This document shows, in pieces, positions 24,774 to 33,309 of a stretch of DNA of 53,413 nucleotides. The notes beneath the pieces are model-generated. The model saw only the letters and a list, made by a program, of their open reading frames with translations, searched no databases and was not told where the DNA came from. Source of the stretch: Pseudomonas sp. RIT623. Lineage in GTDB: Bacteria; Pseudomonadota; Gammaproteobacteria; Pseudomonadales; Pseudomonadaceae. The DNA is taken from positions 1 through 53,413 of the forward strand of contig NZ_SOZA01000035.1 of assembly GCF_004519305.1 (NCBI RefSeq). The letters run 5' to 3'. The position numbers and the translations under genes are program-made. How positions within the stretch are numbered: position 1 is the first letter of the stretch; each line of letters starts with the position of its first letter.

Positions 24774-25403
24774 TCAAAGACTGATACCTACGTCGAACAC
24801 GATGCTGCGCCCCAGGTTGCCGCGCAAAAAATCCGGCGCGTCCGGGTGGGCGAACAGCACCCGGGCGAAGGTCGGCCCCACCAGCGACAACGACCGCCAG
24901 CCCTGGCGCAGGTATTCGGTGGGCGGCGGGAAATGGCTGTTGAGGTCGAGCACCTCGCGCTTGAGGCTGGCGAAGGCGATGATGTCCAGCTCGCCCAGGT
25001 CCAGCCCGCGCTCGCGGTAGTTGTGCGACTTCTTGCGCAGGGTCGGCGCCAGGCGCGCCAGCAGCTCCTGGGCGCTGATGCGCCGGGGCCGCTGCTCGCG
25101 GCGCACCAGCTGGGCCAGGGAGAAGGCGCTGCGCCGCCGTTGCAGCTCCTCGCGCCATTCGTCGTTGAGCCGGCGGCCCTCGTCGAGCACGAAGAACACC
25201 TCGAACGCCGCGTCGCGGAACAGCACGTCCGGCGGCTCTTGGCCGGCCGGAGTGAAGTCCTCGCTGCGATAGGGGATGTTCAGCCCTTGCAGCAGGCGCT
25301 GGCAGACCCAACGCTCGCGCTCCCATTTGCGGGCATTGGACAGGAACGCATTGGCTTGCTCGGCCTGGATGGTAAGCAGGCGCAGGTAGTCTGAGTCATC
25401 CAT
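24774..25403 (-). CDS. DUF1780-family protein (putative endonuclease fold)
   Basis: 209-aa soluble protein starting MDDSDYLRLLTIQAEQANAF, rich in Arg and Glu. It matches the Pseudomonas DUF1780 family, which Pfam, from memory, describes as a putative endonuclease. DVLFRDAAFEVFFVLDEGRR is the part that could carry acidic residues of a PD-(D/E)XK-like site. No experimental role is known to me. A GC-rich core gene upstream of the ndh block. Confidence 0.7.
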   Translation of the reverse strand: MDDSDYLRLLTIQAEQANAFLSNARKWERERWVCQRLLQGLNIPYRSEDFTPAGQEPPDVLFRDAAFEVFFVLDEGRRLNDEWREELQRRRSAFSLAQLVRREQRPRRISAQELLARLAPTLRKKSHNYRERGLDLGELDIIAFASLKREVLDLNSHFPPPTEYLRQGWRSLSLVGPTFARVLFAHPDAPDFLRGNLGRSIVFDVGISL

Positions 25404-25448
25404 GGGGACAAGCTTAGCGTGCTCCGGCGAACAAGGGGTTACAGTTGT

Positions 25449-25883
25449 TCAGTGTGCGGGAGCGGAGAGGCCGCCAGATCCGCCTGGCGCACCGAGGCCG
25501 CTATCTTTCAGAGGGCTTTTGACACTGTCCCCTCTGAACTTCTCAAGGCTGGCATCCGCAGGACGCTTGAATGTCTCAAATTTACTTCCAGTCGGACTAG
25601 AGGCTGCCTTTTTAAGGTCTGTTGTAGTCTGGATATTGCTGTAGTCAGAGAGTTGGTTGTTTTTCTTGCGCTGGACAAGAACTTCCAGATTTGTTCGGAC
25701 AGAATCAGGTAGGTTCTTAATTGTGCTGAGGTTTTTTCCGTCGCTTTCGATGGATTTTTTCACACACTGCTTAAAGCAAGGAGGATTTGGGTCGAAAGGG
25801 TATGACATGCAGGTGCATTCGCTGGCGTTGACAGGCATATTGACTGCAGTGAGTGCTGGGAGTAACCACCAAAATGCGTTCAT
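25449..25883 (-). CDS. Secreted Cys-containing protein of unknown function
   Basis: 144-aa protein. Residues 1-20 (MNAFWWLLPALTAVNMPVNA) are a signal peptide with likely cleavage after NASA/SEC. The mature part begins with ECTCMSYPFDPNPPCFKQC, four cysteines that may form two disulfides, then a Lys/Ser-rich, probably disordered region and a Gly/Pro tail. Base composition is clearly more AT-rich than neighbours. It ends one base before the next minus-strand gene begins its stop, so the two are likely cotranscribed. I do not recognise a family. Confidence 0.6.
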   Translation of the reverse strand: MNAFWWLLPALTAVNMPVNASECTCMSYPFDPNPPCFKQCVKKSIESDGKNLSTIKNLPDSVRTNLEVLVQRKKNNQLSDYSNIQTTTDLKKAASSPTGSKFETFKRPADASLEKFRGDSVKSPLKDSGLGAPGGSGGLSAPAH

Positions 25884-25884
25884 T

Positions 25885-26277
25885 TTAGTCAGGTTCCTTT
25901 AGTTGTTTCGTGAAAATCCACGCTAGCGTGTAGCAGGTGAGCCATATACCGAAGAATGCTAGTGCTATCAGTAGGGAGAGACGCTGGGAGGCGTAAAGGT
26001 TATTGATGTTGTCAGCGATGTCCAGAACCGAGTTTGGCGTGAACCGAGAGGCGAGATAACTACCGACTAATTTATTTCCTAAATAAATTGAGTAGGCTAT
26101 TGAGGCCCATCCGGGCAAAAATAGAAGATACGTTAGCCTTAAGTGCAGGCTTTCGGGTCGATTATGTGAAGTGCCGATAATTATGGCGACAGTCCCTGCG
26201 CCAATAGCAACCGCCCAGCCCGTAAGCACCGTAGAGCTTTCCAGTACATCCTTGAGTATAAGGGCCAGATCAACCAT
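25885..26277 (-). CDS. Small membrane protein of unknown function
   Basis: 130-aa protein with four predicted membrane segments: VLTGWAVAIGAGTVAIIIG, LTYLLFLPGWASIAYSIYLG, and LSLLIALAFFGIWLTCYTLAW, plus an N-terminal amphipathic helix. ATG 26277 is preceded by GGAG and begins MVDLALILKD; the frame is open further upstream, but without a better start. AT-rich like its partner at 25449. Unknown function. Confidence 0.6.
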   Translation of the reverse strand: MVDLALILKDVLESSTVLTGWAVAIGAGTVAIIIGTSHNRPESLHLRLTYLLFLPGWASIAYSIYLGNKLVGSYLASRFTPNSVLDIADNINNLYASQRLSLLIALAFFGIWLTCYTLAWIFTKQLKEPD

Positions 26278-26472
26278 CACTCTTGCTCCAATGAGAAGTA
26301 GATGCCTAACCCCATTCTTTGATGGCCAGCACACTTTGCCGCTAGAGTAAGGCTCCAAGGATTTACAGTCATACGGCTTCCCTTTGATCTGAGCGTAGCT
26401 TGGGAAACCAGGTGCGTGAGGTTTAGCAGCAGGTCATAGGGCTGGTCGGCACCCATTTTGGAAGGACGTCGA

Positions 26473-27156
26473 ATGATCAGCGCACAGGTCTTGTCCAGCA
26501 CCAGCCTTACTCTTGGCTGGTTCGGTTACGTGCCCCTGCTGGCCTGGGCCGCCAGCCGAACCCGCTGGGTCGAGCTGTTCACCGACACCCGCCGCCAGCA
26601 CCTGCTGTTCGGCACGGTGCTCTGCCTGTTCATACTCTGGCTGGTGCGCCGCGACTTCGATACCGGGGTGTCGTACCACTTCATCGGCATGACCGCCGTC
26701 ACCTTGCTGCTGGACTGGCCATTGGCCGTGCTCGGCGGCTTTCTCGCCCAGCTCGGCCTATTGCTGATGGGCCGGCAGGACCTCGCCGCCATCGGCGTCA
26801 ACGGCCTGCTGATCGTCGGCCTGCCGGTGCTGGTCACCGAGGTGTGCGCGATCCTGGTCGAGCGCGCCCAGCCGCGTAACCTGTTCGTTTATATCTTCTG
26901 TTGCGGGTTCTTCCCGGCGGCGTTGACGGTGTTGCTGTGCCTGATGGCAGGGCTGGGGTTGCTGTGGATGGATGAGCGTTTCGCCATGCCGGAATGGCTT
27001 AGCGACTTCGTTGGCTATCTATGGCTGATGATGTTCCCCGAGGCATTTATCAACGGCACGGTGATCAGTGCGCTGGTGGTGTTCTGCCCGGAGTGGCTGG
27101 AAACCTTCAATCGCTCCCGTTATCTGCAGGCGCCCTGGAAGGACGAGGAACGCTGA
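26473..27156 (+). CDS. CbiM-like energy-coupling-factor-type membrane protein
   Basis: 227-aa polytopic protein with about six hydrophobic segments. FGTVLCLFILWLVRRDFDTG and SYHFIGMTAVTLLLDWPLAV, with YHF/FLAQLG-type motifs, resemble the CbiM family of ECF transporter S/permease components for cobalt or nickel. No ATPase gene is adjacent, so transport would need partners elsewhere. ATG 26473 follows GGAAGGACG. Family assignment is by memory of Pseudomonas annotation. Confidence 0.65.
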   Translation: MISAQVLSSTSLTLGWFGYVPLLAWAASRTRWVELFTDTRRQHLLFGTVLCLFILWLVRRDFDTGVSYHFIGMTAVTLLLDWPLAVLGGFLAQLGLLLMGRQDLAAIGVNGLLIVGLPVLVTEVCAILVERAQPRNLFVYIFCCGFFPAALTVLLCLMAGLGLLWMDERFAMPEWLSDFVGYLWLMMFPEAFINGTVISALVVFCPEWLETFNRSRYLQAPWKDEER

Positions 27157-27159
27157 TGT

Positions 27160-27222
27160 TCGCCGGCAAGCCGGCTCCTACAGGGCAGGCGCCAAACCTG
27201 TAGGAGCCGGCTTGCCGGCGAA
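27160..27222. repeat. REP inverted pair (GGAGCCGGC family)
   Basis: CGCCGGCAAGCCGGCTCC and its inverted copy around a 15-base spacer, between the convergent 26473 gene and yacG. Confidence 0.87.
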
Positions 27223-27252
27223 GAGGCCATCACAGCCAACCCAGAAACCAGG

Positions 27253-27453
27253 TCAATGCCGAGGCTCCAGATCCCCCGAATACAGCTCGTCCTCGGACTC
27301 CTCCGCCCCGGCGATCTTGTGCTCCTCGGCCGCCCAGGCGCCCAGGTCGATCAATTTGCAGCGGTCCGAGCAGAACGGCCGGAACGGGCTCTGCTCGCCC
27401 CATTCCACGGGCGCCCCGCAGGTCGGGCAATCAACGGTCATCGGCTGGCTCAT
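27253..27453 (-). CDS. yacG: DNA gyrase inhibitor YacG (zinc protein)
   Basis: 66-aa zinc protein. VDCPTCGAPVEW and RPFCSDRCKLIDLGAW provide the four zinc cysteines. E. coli YacG binds GyrB and blocks DNA binding. It overlaps coaE by four bases, the usual pair. Confidence 0.92.
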   Translation of the reverse strand: MSQPMTVDCPTCGAPVEWGEQSPFRPFCSDRCKLIDLGAWAAEEHKIAGAEESEDELYSGDLEPRH

Positions 27454-28073
27454 GGCTGGCCTCCTCGTAAAGTCAGGTAAAAGTGGTGCAGGCGGTCGAT
27501 CTCGTCGTGCAGCGATTGCAGGTCACGATCGTTGACCACCACGTCATCGGCATGGCGCAGGCGCTCTTCCCGGGCCAGCTGGGCCTTGAGAATCGCCTGC
27601 ACCTGTTCCGCGCTGGTGTTGTCGCGGGCCAAGGTGCGTTGCACCTGCAGCTCGGCAGGGGCGTCGATCACCAGGATGCGCTGGGTCTTCTGGTGCTGCC
27701 CCGACTCGATCAACAGCGGCGAAACGTACACCGCATAGGGCGTCTCGGCCTTGGCCAGGTAGCTGAAGATCTCCTGGCCGATCAGCGGGTGCAGCAATTG
27801 TTCCAGCCATTGCCGTTGGCTCGGGTCGGCGAAGATCAGCTGGCGCAGGGCGCCGCGGTCGAGCTGGCCGTCCGCCTGCAGCACGCCTGCGCCAAAGCGC
27901 TCGACGATGCTGGCCAGGGCAGGGCGCCCCGGCTCGACGACCCAGCGCGCCGCCTGGTCGGCATCGACCAGGTGCACGCCCAGTTCGACGAAACGCTCGG
28001 CGGCGGCGCTCTTGCCGCTGCCGATGCCGCCAGTGAGGCCAAGAATCCAGGGTGTGAAGGGCGCTGTGCTCAT
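27450..28073 (-). CDS. coaE: Dephospho-CoA kinase
   Basis: 207-aa P-loop kinase, last step of coenzyme A synthesis. Walker A LGLTGGIGSGKSAAAERF is near the N-terminus, followed by VDADQAARWVVEPG and YVSPLLIESG. Full length. It overlaps both yacG and, by one base, pilD, giving the pilC-pilD-coaE-yacG operon conserved in Pseudomonas. Confidence 0.95.
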   Translation of the reverse strand: MSTAPFTPWILGLTGGIGSGKSAAAERFVELGVHLVDADQAARWVVEPGRPALASIVERFGAGVLQADGQLDRGALRQLIFADPSQRQWLEQLLHPLIGQEIFSYLAKAETPYAVYVSPLLIESGQHQKTQRILVIDAPAELQVQRTLARDNTSAEQVQAILKAQLAREERLRHADDVVVNDRDLQSLHDEIDRLHHFYLTLRGGQP

Positions 28074-28939
28074 CAGGTTCCAAGCAGTTGCAGGTATGAG
28101 GCGACTATTTCATCACCCCAGAGCAATGCGATCCACCCCGCAATGGCCAGATAAGGCCCGAAAGGCAATGCCGCGCCCATTTGCGTGCGCTTGAAACGCA
28201 CCAGCGTCAGCCCGACCAGCGCCCCCACCAAGGACGCCAGCATCAAGGTCAGCGGCAGGATCTGCCAGCCGCCCCAGGCACCGAGCATGGCCAGCAGCTT
28301 GAAGTCGCCGAAGCCCATGCCCTCCTTGCCGGTGATCAGCTTGAACACCCAGTACACCGACCACAAACTCAGGTAACCCGCCACCGCGCCCCACAGCGCA
28401 TCGCTCAGCGGCACCAGCAGCCCGAAGGCGTTGACGATCAACCCCAGCCACAACAGCGGCAGCACCAGCACATCCGGCAGCAACTGGTGCTCGGCATCGA
28501 TCAGGCTCAAGGCGATCAGCCCCCAGGTCAGCAGCATTACCCCCAGCGCCTCGACACCCGGTCCGAAATGCCAGGCCACCAACAGCGAGAGCAGGGCGCT
28601 GCCCAGCTCCACCAGGGGATAACGCAGGCTGATCCGCGCCTTGCACCCCGCGCAACGCCCGCGCAGGGCCAGGTAACTCAGCACTGGAATGTTTTCCCAG
28701 GCGCGGATCTGGCGCTGACAGTGCGGGCAACGTGAAGCCGGCAGGCACAGGTCGAAGCGCTCGTGCTCGGCCTGCGGCAGCCCCAGCACCTCCTGCGCCT
28801 CCCGCTGCCACTGGCGCTCGAGCATGATCGGCAGGCGGTACGCCAGCACATTGAGAAAACTGCCCACCAGCAACCCCAGCACCGCGGCCAAGGTATGGAA
28901 GAACGGCGGATGTTCGACGATTACGGTCCAGGCATTCAT
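28073..28939 (-). CDS. pilD: Prepilin peptidase / N-methyltransferase PilD
   Basis: 288-aa polytopic enzyme that cleaves prepilin leaders and methylates the new N-terminus. The cytoplasmic loop has CPHCQRQIRAWENIP and CAGCKARISLRYPLVE, the four-cysteine zinc site. Catalytic aspartates are in LIDAEHQLLPD and GKEGMGFGDFKLLAM. It would process PilA and the minor pilins encoded here. Confidence 0.95.
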   Translation of the reverse strand: MNAWTVIVEHPPFFHTLAAVLGLLVGSFLNVLAYRLPIMLERQWQREAQEVLGLPQAEHERFDLCLPASRCPHCQRQIRAWENIPVLSYLALRGRCAGCKARISLRYPLVELGSALLSLLVAWHFGPGVEALGVMLLTWGLIALSLIDAEHQLLPDVLVLPLLWLGLIVNAFGLLVPLSDALWGAVAGYLSLWSVYWVFKLITGKEGMGFGDFKLLAMLGAWGGWQILPLTLMLASLVGALVGLTLVRFKRTQMGAALPFGPYLAIAGWIALLWGDEIVASYLQLLGT

Positions 28940-28941
28940 GT

Positions 28942-30150
28942 TCAGATCAGGCTACCCAACTGGAAGATCGGCAAATACATCGCCACGACGAGGCCCCCCA
29001 CCAGCAGCCCGAGGATCAGCACGATGGCCGGCTCCAGCAGCGTGGTCAACTGCTCCAGCGCCTGGCTCACCTGTTCTTCGTAATGCAGCGCGGCCTTGTC
29101 CAGCATCCGGTCGAGGGTGCCGCTGGCTTCGCCCACCGCCACCAGCTGGCGCAACAGCGGCGGGAACAGCGCATCCGCCTCCATCGCCTGCTGCAGCCCC
29201 ATGCCGCCGGCCACGTCCTGGCGCAACTTGAGGATCGCCCGCTCGTGCAGGCTGTTACCACTCACCGGCGCCACCGTGGCCAGTGCATCCAGCAACGCCA
29301 CGCCGGCGGCGTAGGAGGTCGCCAGGCTGCGGGCAAAGCGCGCCAACGCCGCCTGCCCGAGCAAGGTGCCCACCACCGGCACCCGCAACACCCCGTGCAA
29401 TATCCACAGGCGCGCCGGCAGATGCCGCCGGTACAACGCCCGCACGCCAAACCCCAGTGCAGTTATCAACAGCACCAACCACCCGACGTGATTGCCCAGC
29501 CCTGTGGATAAATCGATCACCCACTGGGTGAACGCTGGCAGCGCCTTGTCGAAACTGGCGAACAACCCCTGGAACCGCGGCACCACCTCCAGCAGCAACA
29601 ACGCCGCCACCCCCAACCCCGTGAGCAGCAACAGCGCCGGATACAGCATCGCCTTGCGCACCTTCTGCCGCAGCGCCTGGCGTTTCTCCAGCATGGTCGC
29701 CATCTGTTCCAGCTGCCGGTCCAGCGTGCCCGACTGCTCGCCCACCCGCACCAGGTTGCAGTACAGCGCATCGAACCACCCCGGATGGCGCTGCAAGGCA
29801 TCCGCCAAGCCCAACCCCGCCGCCACATCCTGTTGCAACCGCGCCAGCAACGCCGCCATGGCGCTGTTCACCGTGCTGCGCGCCATCACCTCGAACGCCT
29901 GCAACAGCGGCACCCCCGCCGTGAGCAAGGTCGCCAGCTGGCGGCTGAACCCCGGCGCATCCACCTTACCCGCGCGCTGCGGCCAGCGCCAACGCAGCCC
30001 ACCCGCCAGCCGCACCCGTGTCGCGCGAATTCCCTGCTGGCGCAACCAGGCCTGCACGAACGCCGGGCTGCGCCCAGTGTGCTGGCCCTGTTGCGGCGCG
30101 CCGCTGGCATCGACGCCTTCCCAGGCGTACAGACGGGTGGAAGCAGGCAT
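28942..30150 (-). CDS. pilC: Type IV pilus inner-membrane platform protein PilC
   Basis: 402-aa protein with two GspF/T2SF domains (FSRQLATLLTAGVPLLQAFE and RFARSLATSYAAGVALLDAL) and three hydrophobic segments. It forms the platform below the growing pilus and contacts the assembly ATPase. The start MPASTRLYAWEGVDASG at 30150 is used; the open frame extends to 30279 with no pilC similarity. No pilB ATPase gene lies beside it, unlike in P. aeruginosa. Confidence 0.92.
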   Translation of the reverse strand: MPASTRLYAWEGVDASGAPQQGQHTGRSPAFVQAWLRQQGIRATRVRLAGGLRWRWPQRAGKVDAPGFSRQLATLLTAGVPLLQAFEVMARSTVNSAMAALLARLQQDVAAGLGLADALQRHPGWFDALYCNLVRVGEQSGTLDRQLEQMATMLEKRQALRQKVRKAMLYPALLLLTGLGVAALLLLEVVPRFQGLFASFDKALPAFTQWVIDLSTGLGNHVGWLVLLITALGFGVRALYRRHLPARLWILHGVLRVPVVGTLLGQAALARFARSLATSYAAGVALLDALATVAPVSGNSLHERAILKLRQDVAGGMGLQQAMEADALFPPLLRQLVAVGEASGTLDRMLDKAALHYEEQVSQALEQLTTLLEPAIVLILGLLVGGLVVAMYLPIFQLGSLI

Positions 30151-30377
30151 GGCGAGAGTCCTTTTGCGCGGGGGCGAAAAGCCCGGTAACAGCTTGCCCG
30201 GCCTGCTGCCGGGCGCGTTTCCCTGTGGCTCACTAGAGTAGTCCAGCGAAGATGACGCCCCGCCGCGCAGGGGTGACAAAAGGTGTCGGTTCAGGCCTAC
30301 TGCGCGCCTGCCGGCCGGGGCGCGCCACGAAGCAAAGCGCCCGCCGCGCCTCCACGTATCACGAAGGAAGACCGTTC

Positions 30378-30788
30378 ATGAAAGGGCAACGAGGTATCAC
30401 CCTGATCGAACTGATGATCGTCGTCGCGATCATCGGCATCCTGGCGACCATCGCCATCCCCATGTACACCAACCACCAGGCCCGCGCCAAGGCTACCGCC
30501 GCGCTGCTGGAGATCTCCGCGCTGAAGACACCGATGGACGTGCGCCTGAACGACGGCAAGGACGTGCCCGACGTCGCCAGCCTCGGCGGCCAGCCCGCCA
30601 CCGCCCACTGCGCGATCACCGCCAGTGGCAAGGCCGCCGACGGCACCGCCAACATCGCCTGCACCCTGGCCGACGCACCGGCCAATGTGCTGGGCAAGAC
30701 CGTGACCCTGGCGCGTACCCAGGCAGGCTGGAGCTGCGTGACCACGGTGGAGGAAGACCTCGCGCCCAATGGCTGCACTGTGCAATGA
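30378..30788 (+). CDS. pilA: Type IV major pilin-like protein PilA
   Basis: 136-aa prepilin. Leader MKGQRG then ITLIELMIVVAIIGILATIA, with Glu at +5. Two C-terminal cysteines (GWSCVTTVEEDL and NGCTVQ) close the D-region, and a second pair AHCAITA/IACTLAD may pair internally. GAAGGAAG precedes the ATG. It is divergent from pilC; the 227-base gap shows no clear sigma-54 site. It is followed by tRNA-Thr, which marks the island boundary. Confidence 0.9.
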   Translation: MKGQRGITLIELMIVVAIIGILATIAIPMYTNHQARAKATAALLEISALKTPMDVRLNDGKDVPDVASLGGQPATAHCAITASGKAADGTANIACTLADAPANVLGKTVTLARTQAGWSCVTTVEEDLAPNGCTVQ

Positions 30789-30808
30789 AAGTGAGGTGAA
30801 ACAGGGGT

Positions 30809-30837
30809 TTGCGTAACCGACACGGCAGTGGTACGTT
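30809..30837 (+). promoter_or_regulatory. Promoter of tRNA-Thr
   Basis: -35 TTGCGT (30809-30814), 17-base spacer, -10 TACGTT (30832-30837), ten bases before the tRNA 5' end. Confidence 0.55.
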
Positions 30838-30846
30838 GCGCAACAC

Positions 30847-30922
30847 GCCGGTGTAGCTCAGTCGGTAGAGCAGCGCACTCGTAACGCGAAGGTCGCAGGT
30901 TCGATTCCTGTCTCCGGCACCA
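30847..30922 (+). tRNA. tRNA-Thr (CGT)
   Basis: 76-nt cloverleaf: acceptor GCCGGTG with CTCCGGC (one T-T mismatch), D-arm TAGCTCAGTCGGTAGAGCA, anticodon loop CTCGTAA (CGT), T-arm GGTTCGATTCC, encoded CCA. An integrase gene follows 165 bases later in the same orientation, so the 3' end of this tRNA is the probable att site. Confidence 0.96.
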
Positions 30923-31086
30923 CATCCAGCTCCACAGTATTCCGCTGAATGCTTTGGAAGCCCTCTAAACCGGCCTTCTGGCCGGTTTTTCGTTTCCGCG
31001 ACCCTCCGTCGGGAACCAATAAAATCCCCAATAAACGGGGGTATTTTTGGGGTACAGCGTCTTTCCTGCATGGAGAACGTACCCCT

Positions 31087-32415
31087 ATGCCACGGCTAGC
31101 CATTCCGCTCAGCGACCTCAAATGCCGCACGGCTAAACCGCGTGATCGGGCCTACAAACTGTTCGATGGCGGGGGCATGTACCTGTACGTCGCACCCAGT
31201 GGTTCGAAGACTTGGCGGCTGCGGTATTTCAAACCAAGCGGCAAGGAAGGCACTCTGATCATCGGTAAGTACCCCATCGTTTCATTGGCCGTCGCAAGGA
31301 GCAAGCGCGATGAGGCCAAGGCCTTGTTGCTCGACAACCTTGATCCGATGGAAGAGAAGCAGAAGGCCAAGATCGCTGCTCAGCGGGCGAGTCTTCTCTT
31401 TGAAACCGTCGCTTTGGAGTGGCACGTCGAAATGTCCCGACGGTGGACTGAGGGCCACGCCAAGACGGTGCTGAGCAGGTTGCGTACCCATGTGTTTCCA
31501 CTGATTGGCCAGCGGCCTATCGCTGAACTCGACACCCATGATCTGCTTGAGGTCACCCAGCGAGTCAAGGATCGCGGCACCATGGATGTAGCGTTGCGTG
31601 TGCAGAACTATCTATCCACGATCATGCGGGGTGCGAAGCGGGCGCGGCAGATTACTCAGAATCCGGCGCTCGATCTGGCCGGCTCGATTCAAGCGCCGCG
31701 CACCGTGCACCGTCCTGCACTCTCGCTGAACCGCCTTCCTGAATTGCTGAGCCGAATCGACAACTACACCGGTCGTGAACTGACCCGGCTTGCAGTGCTA
31801 CTGACACTGCATGTGTTCGTGCGGTCCAGTGAACTGCGCTTTGCGCGGTGGGATGAATTCGACTTGCAACGTGCGATTTGGGAGATCCCCGATACCCGCA
31901 AGCCGATTGAAGGCGTTCGTTACTCCACGCGCGGGACCAAGATGAGTGGGGACATTCAGATAGTGCCGCTGTCGCCTCAAGTCATCGAGATCCTTGAACG
32001 GCTGCGCAGCTTGAATCGCTTCTCTGAACTGGTGTTGCCCGGTGACCACAGGTACTGGAAACCCTTGTCGGAGAATACGGTTAACCAGGTGCTGCGCAAT
32101 ATGGGCTACGACACGACCAAGGACGTGTGCGGGCATGGTTTCCGGGCCATGGCTTGTAGTGCCTTGCTCGAATCAGGGCTATGGACGGATGCGGCGATTG
32201 AGCGGCAGATGAGCCATCAGGAGCGTAACCGCGTGCGCGCTGCTTACATCCACAAGGCCCAATTTCTGGAGCAACGTCGGTTGATCATGGCGTGGTGGAG
32301 TAACTACATCGATGCCAACAGGTCGGGCCATGTCACTCCGCATGAGTTTGCCCACCCGGTAGGCGACAACGTCACCGCCTTGCCAAATGGCCATGGCGCA
32401 TTCAATCGCGGGTGA
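31087..32415 (+). CDS. P4-type tyrosine integrase
   Basis: 442-aa site-specific recombinase. The N-terminal DUF4102-like arm-binding domain (LSDLKCRTAKPRDRAYKLFD, GGMYLYVAPSGSKTWRLRY) is followed by a core-binding domain and the catalytic domain with Arg in FVRSSELRFARWDEFD, HGFR in CGHGFRAMACSALLESG and the nucleophile Tyr in RVRAAYIHKAQ. ATG 31087 is taken; the frame is open to 30949. Its position just after tRNA-Thr is typical of P4-like integrases that use tRNA 3' ends. It appears intact. Confidence 0.93.
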   Translation: MPRLAIPLSDLKCRTAKPRDRAYKLFDGGGMYLYVAPSGSKTWRLRYFKPSGKEGTLIIGKYPIVSLAVARSKRDEAKALLLDNLDPMEEKQKAKIAAQRASLLFETVALEWHVEMSRRWTEGHAKTVLSRLRTHVFPLIGQRPIAELDTHDLLEVTQRVKDRGTMDVALRVQNYLSTIMRGAKRARQITQNPALDLAGSIQAPRTVHRPALSLNRLPELLSRIDNYTGRELTRLAVLLTLHVFVRSSELRFARWDEFDLQRAIWEIPDTRKPIEGVRYSTRGTKMSGDIQIVPLSPQVIEILERLRSLNRFSELVLPGDHRYWKPLSENTVNQVLRNMGYDTTKDVCGHGFRAMACSALLESGLWTDAAIERQMSHQERNRVRAAYIHKAQFLEQRRLIMAWWSNYIDANRSGHVTPHEFAHPVGDNVTALPNGHGAFNRG

Positions 32416-32855
32416 GTCTGCAAGATCGACGCTGGCTGCTCTTTCACGCGGGTCCATCCAAACAGGGCTGCAAAGCCGCCCTGTTTGGATGCACCTCACT
32501 TTGAAGAGCTAAAAGCCACGACGTTGTCCGGGATGTACCACGGAATTCCACCGATGCATAACCGCTTTTCACGTCCCCAAGAGCGCTGAATCTCAGCCCT
32601 TGACCGGCTTTATCCACAGGCGTAGAACTGGCCGTGCAAGCGCTGTCGATGACAGCACCCCAGGTGACCCGAACCTTCAAGGTCACGCCGCTCCCGCGGT
32701 GGTTCTCCCCAAGGGCGATTCGCATCCGGCAGCTCGCCCGGTCACCTTCCCGGTGATGGATGCTATCTAATCTCATGGCCCTCGTGCGCCAGCTACACCG
32801 TACTGAGCTGCCCTGCAGCAACCTATCCACTTGGTCGACTATTGCGCCAACCTGT

Positions 32856-32885
32856 GCCCGTCTCTTTCTCCGGAAAGAGACGGGC
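32856..32885. repeat. 13-bp perfect hairpin
   Basis: GCCCGTCTCTTTC (32856-32868) and its exact complement (32873-32885) around the loop TCCG. There is no T-run, so it is not a standard terminator. Confidence 0.85.
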
Positions 32886-32939
32886 GCTTCTAACACTGCT
32901 GCAGCCCTGATCGCACATGGCTTTGCGGCATTCCCCCTC

Positions 32940-32971
32940 GTGACAATCGGCGTGACAAACGCCGATGTCAC
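32940..32971. repeat. 12-bp hairpin with one bulged A
   Basis: GTGACA-A-TCGGCG (32940-32952) pairs with CGCCGA-TGTCAC (32960-32971) around a 7-base loop; no T-run. Confidence 0.75.
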
Positions 32972-33309
32972 CAGCAACAGCGCTGTAGATGATGGTGCCG
33001 CAGACCAAGGAATGGACTGCACCTAACTGACAGTCAGGCTTGCCCCGGTCATCGCATTGCTGTGTTCACCCGGCTCAGGATCTTCAGGCGCTGGTTTAGT
33101 CAGCCAGTACTGCCTCCACCCGCCCACCGGCAACGGTGTTGAGGAGGCCAGATCATGAGATGCCCTTGCTCCTGGACGTAAGGAGCCGCCAGTCCCGCGT
33201 AGTGGACATTCCCCACAGGTCGCAGGGGCCTTGATCCCTGATAACACTCAACATTCTTGGCGGGATGACGTGGGGCGAGGATCGGAGAGCAGAAAATGAG
33301 GTGACTGAC

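Larger units (their letters stand above)
32416..33309. other. Gap in the island with hairpins and one doubtful minus-strand ORF
   Basis: About 890 bases with no convincing gene. A minus-strand open frame at 32444-33022 (192 codons, ATG start) has a hydrophobic N-terminal stretch (STALLLVTSAFVTPIV) and a region VTLKVRVTWGAVIDSACTAS faintly like a fimbrial or secreted beta domain; I cannot decide whether it is real. The gap also contains two strong inverted repeats, listed separately. Confidence 0.35.

Noticed and set aside
30151..30377. Sigma-54 promoter for pilA
   Set aside because: No TGGCAC-N5-TTGC-like site is present in the pilC-pilA gap.
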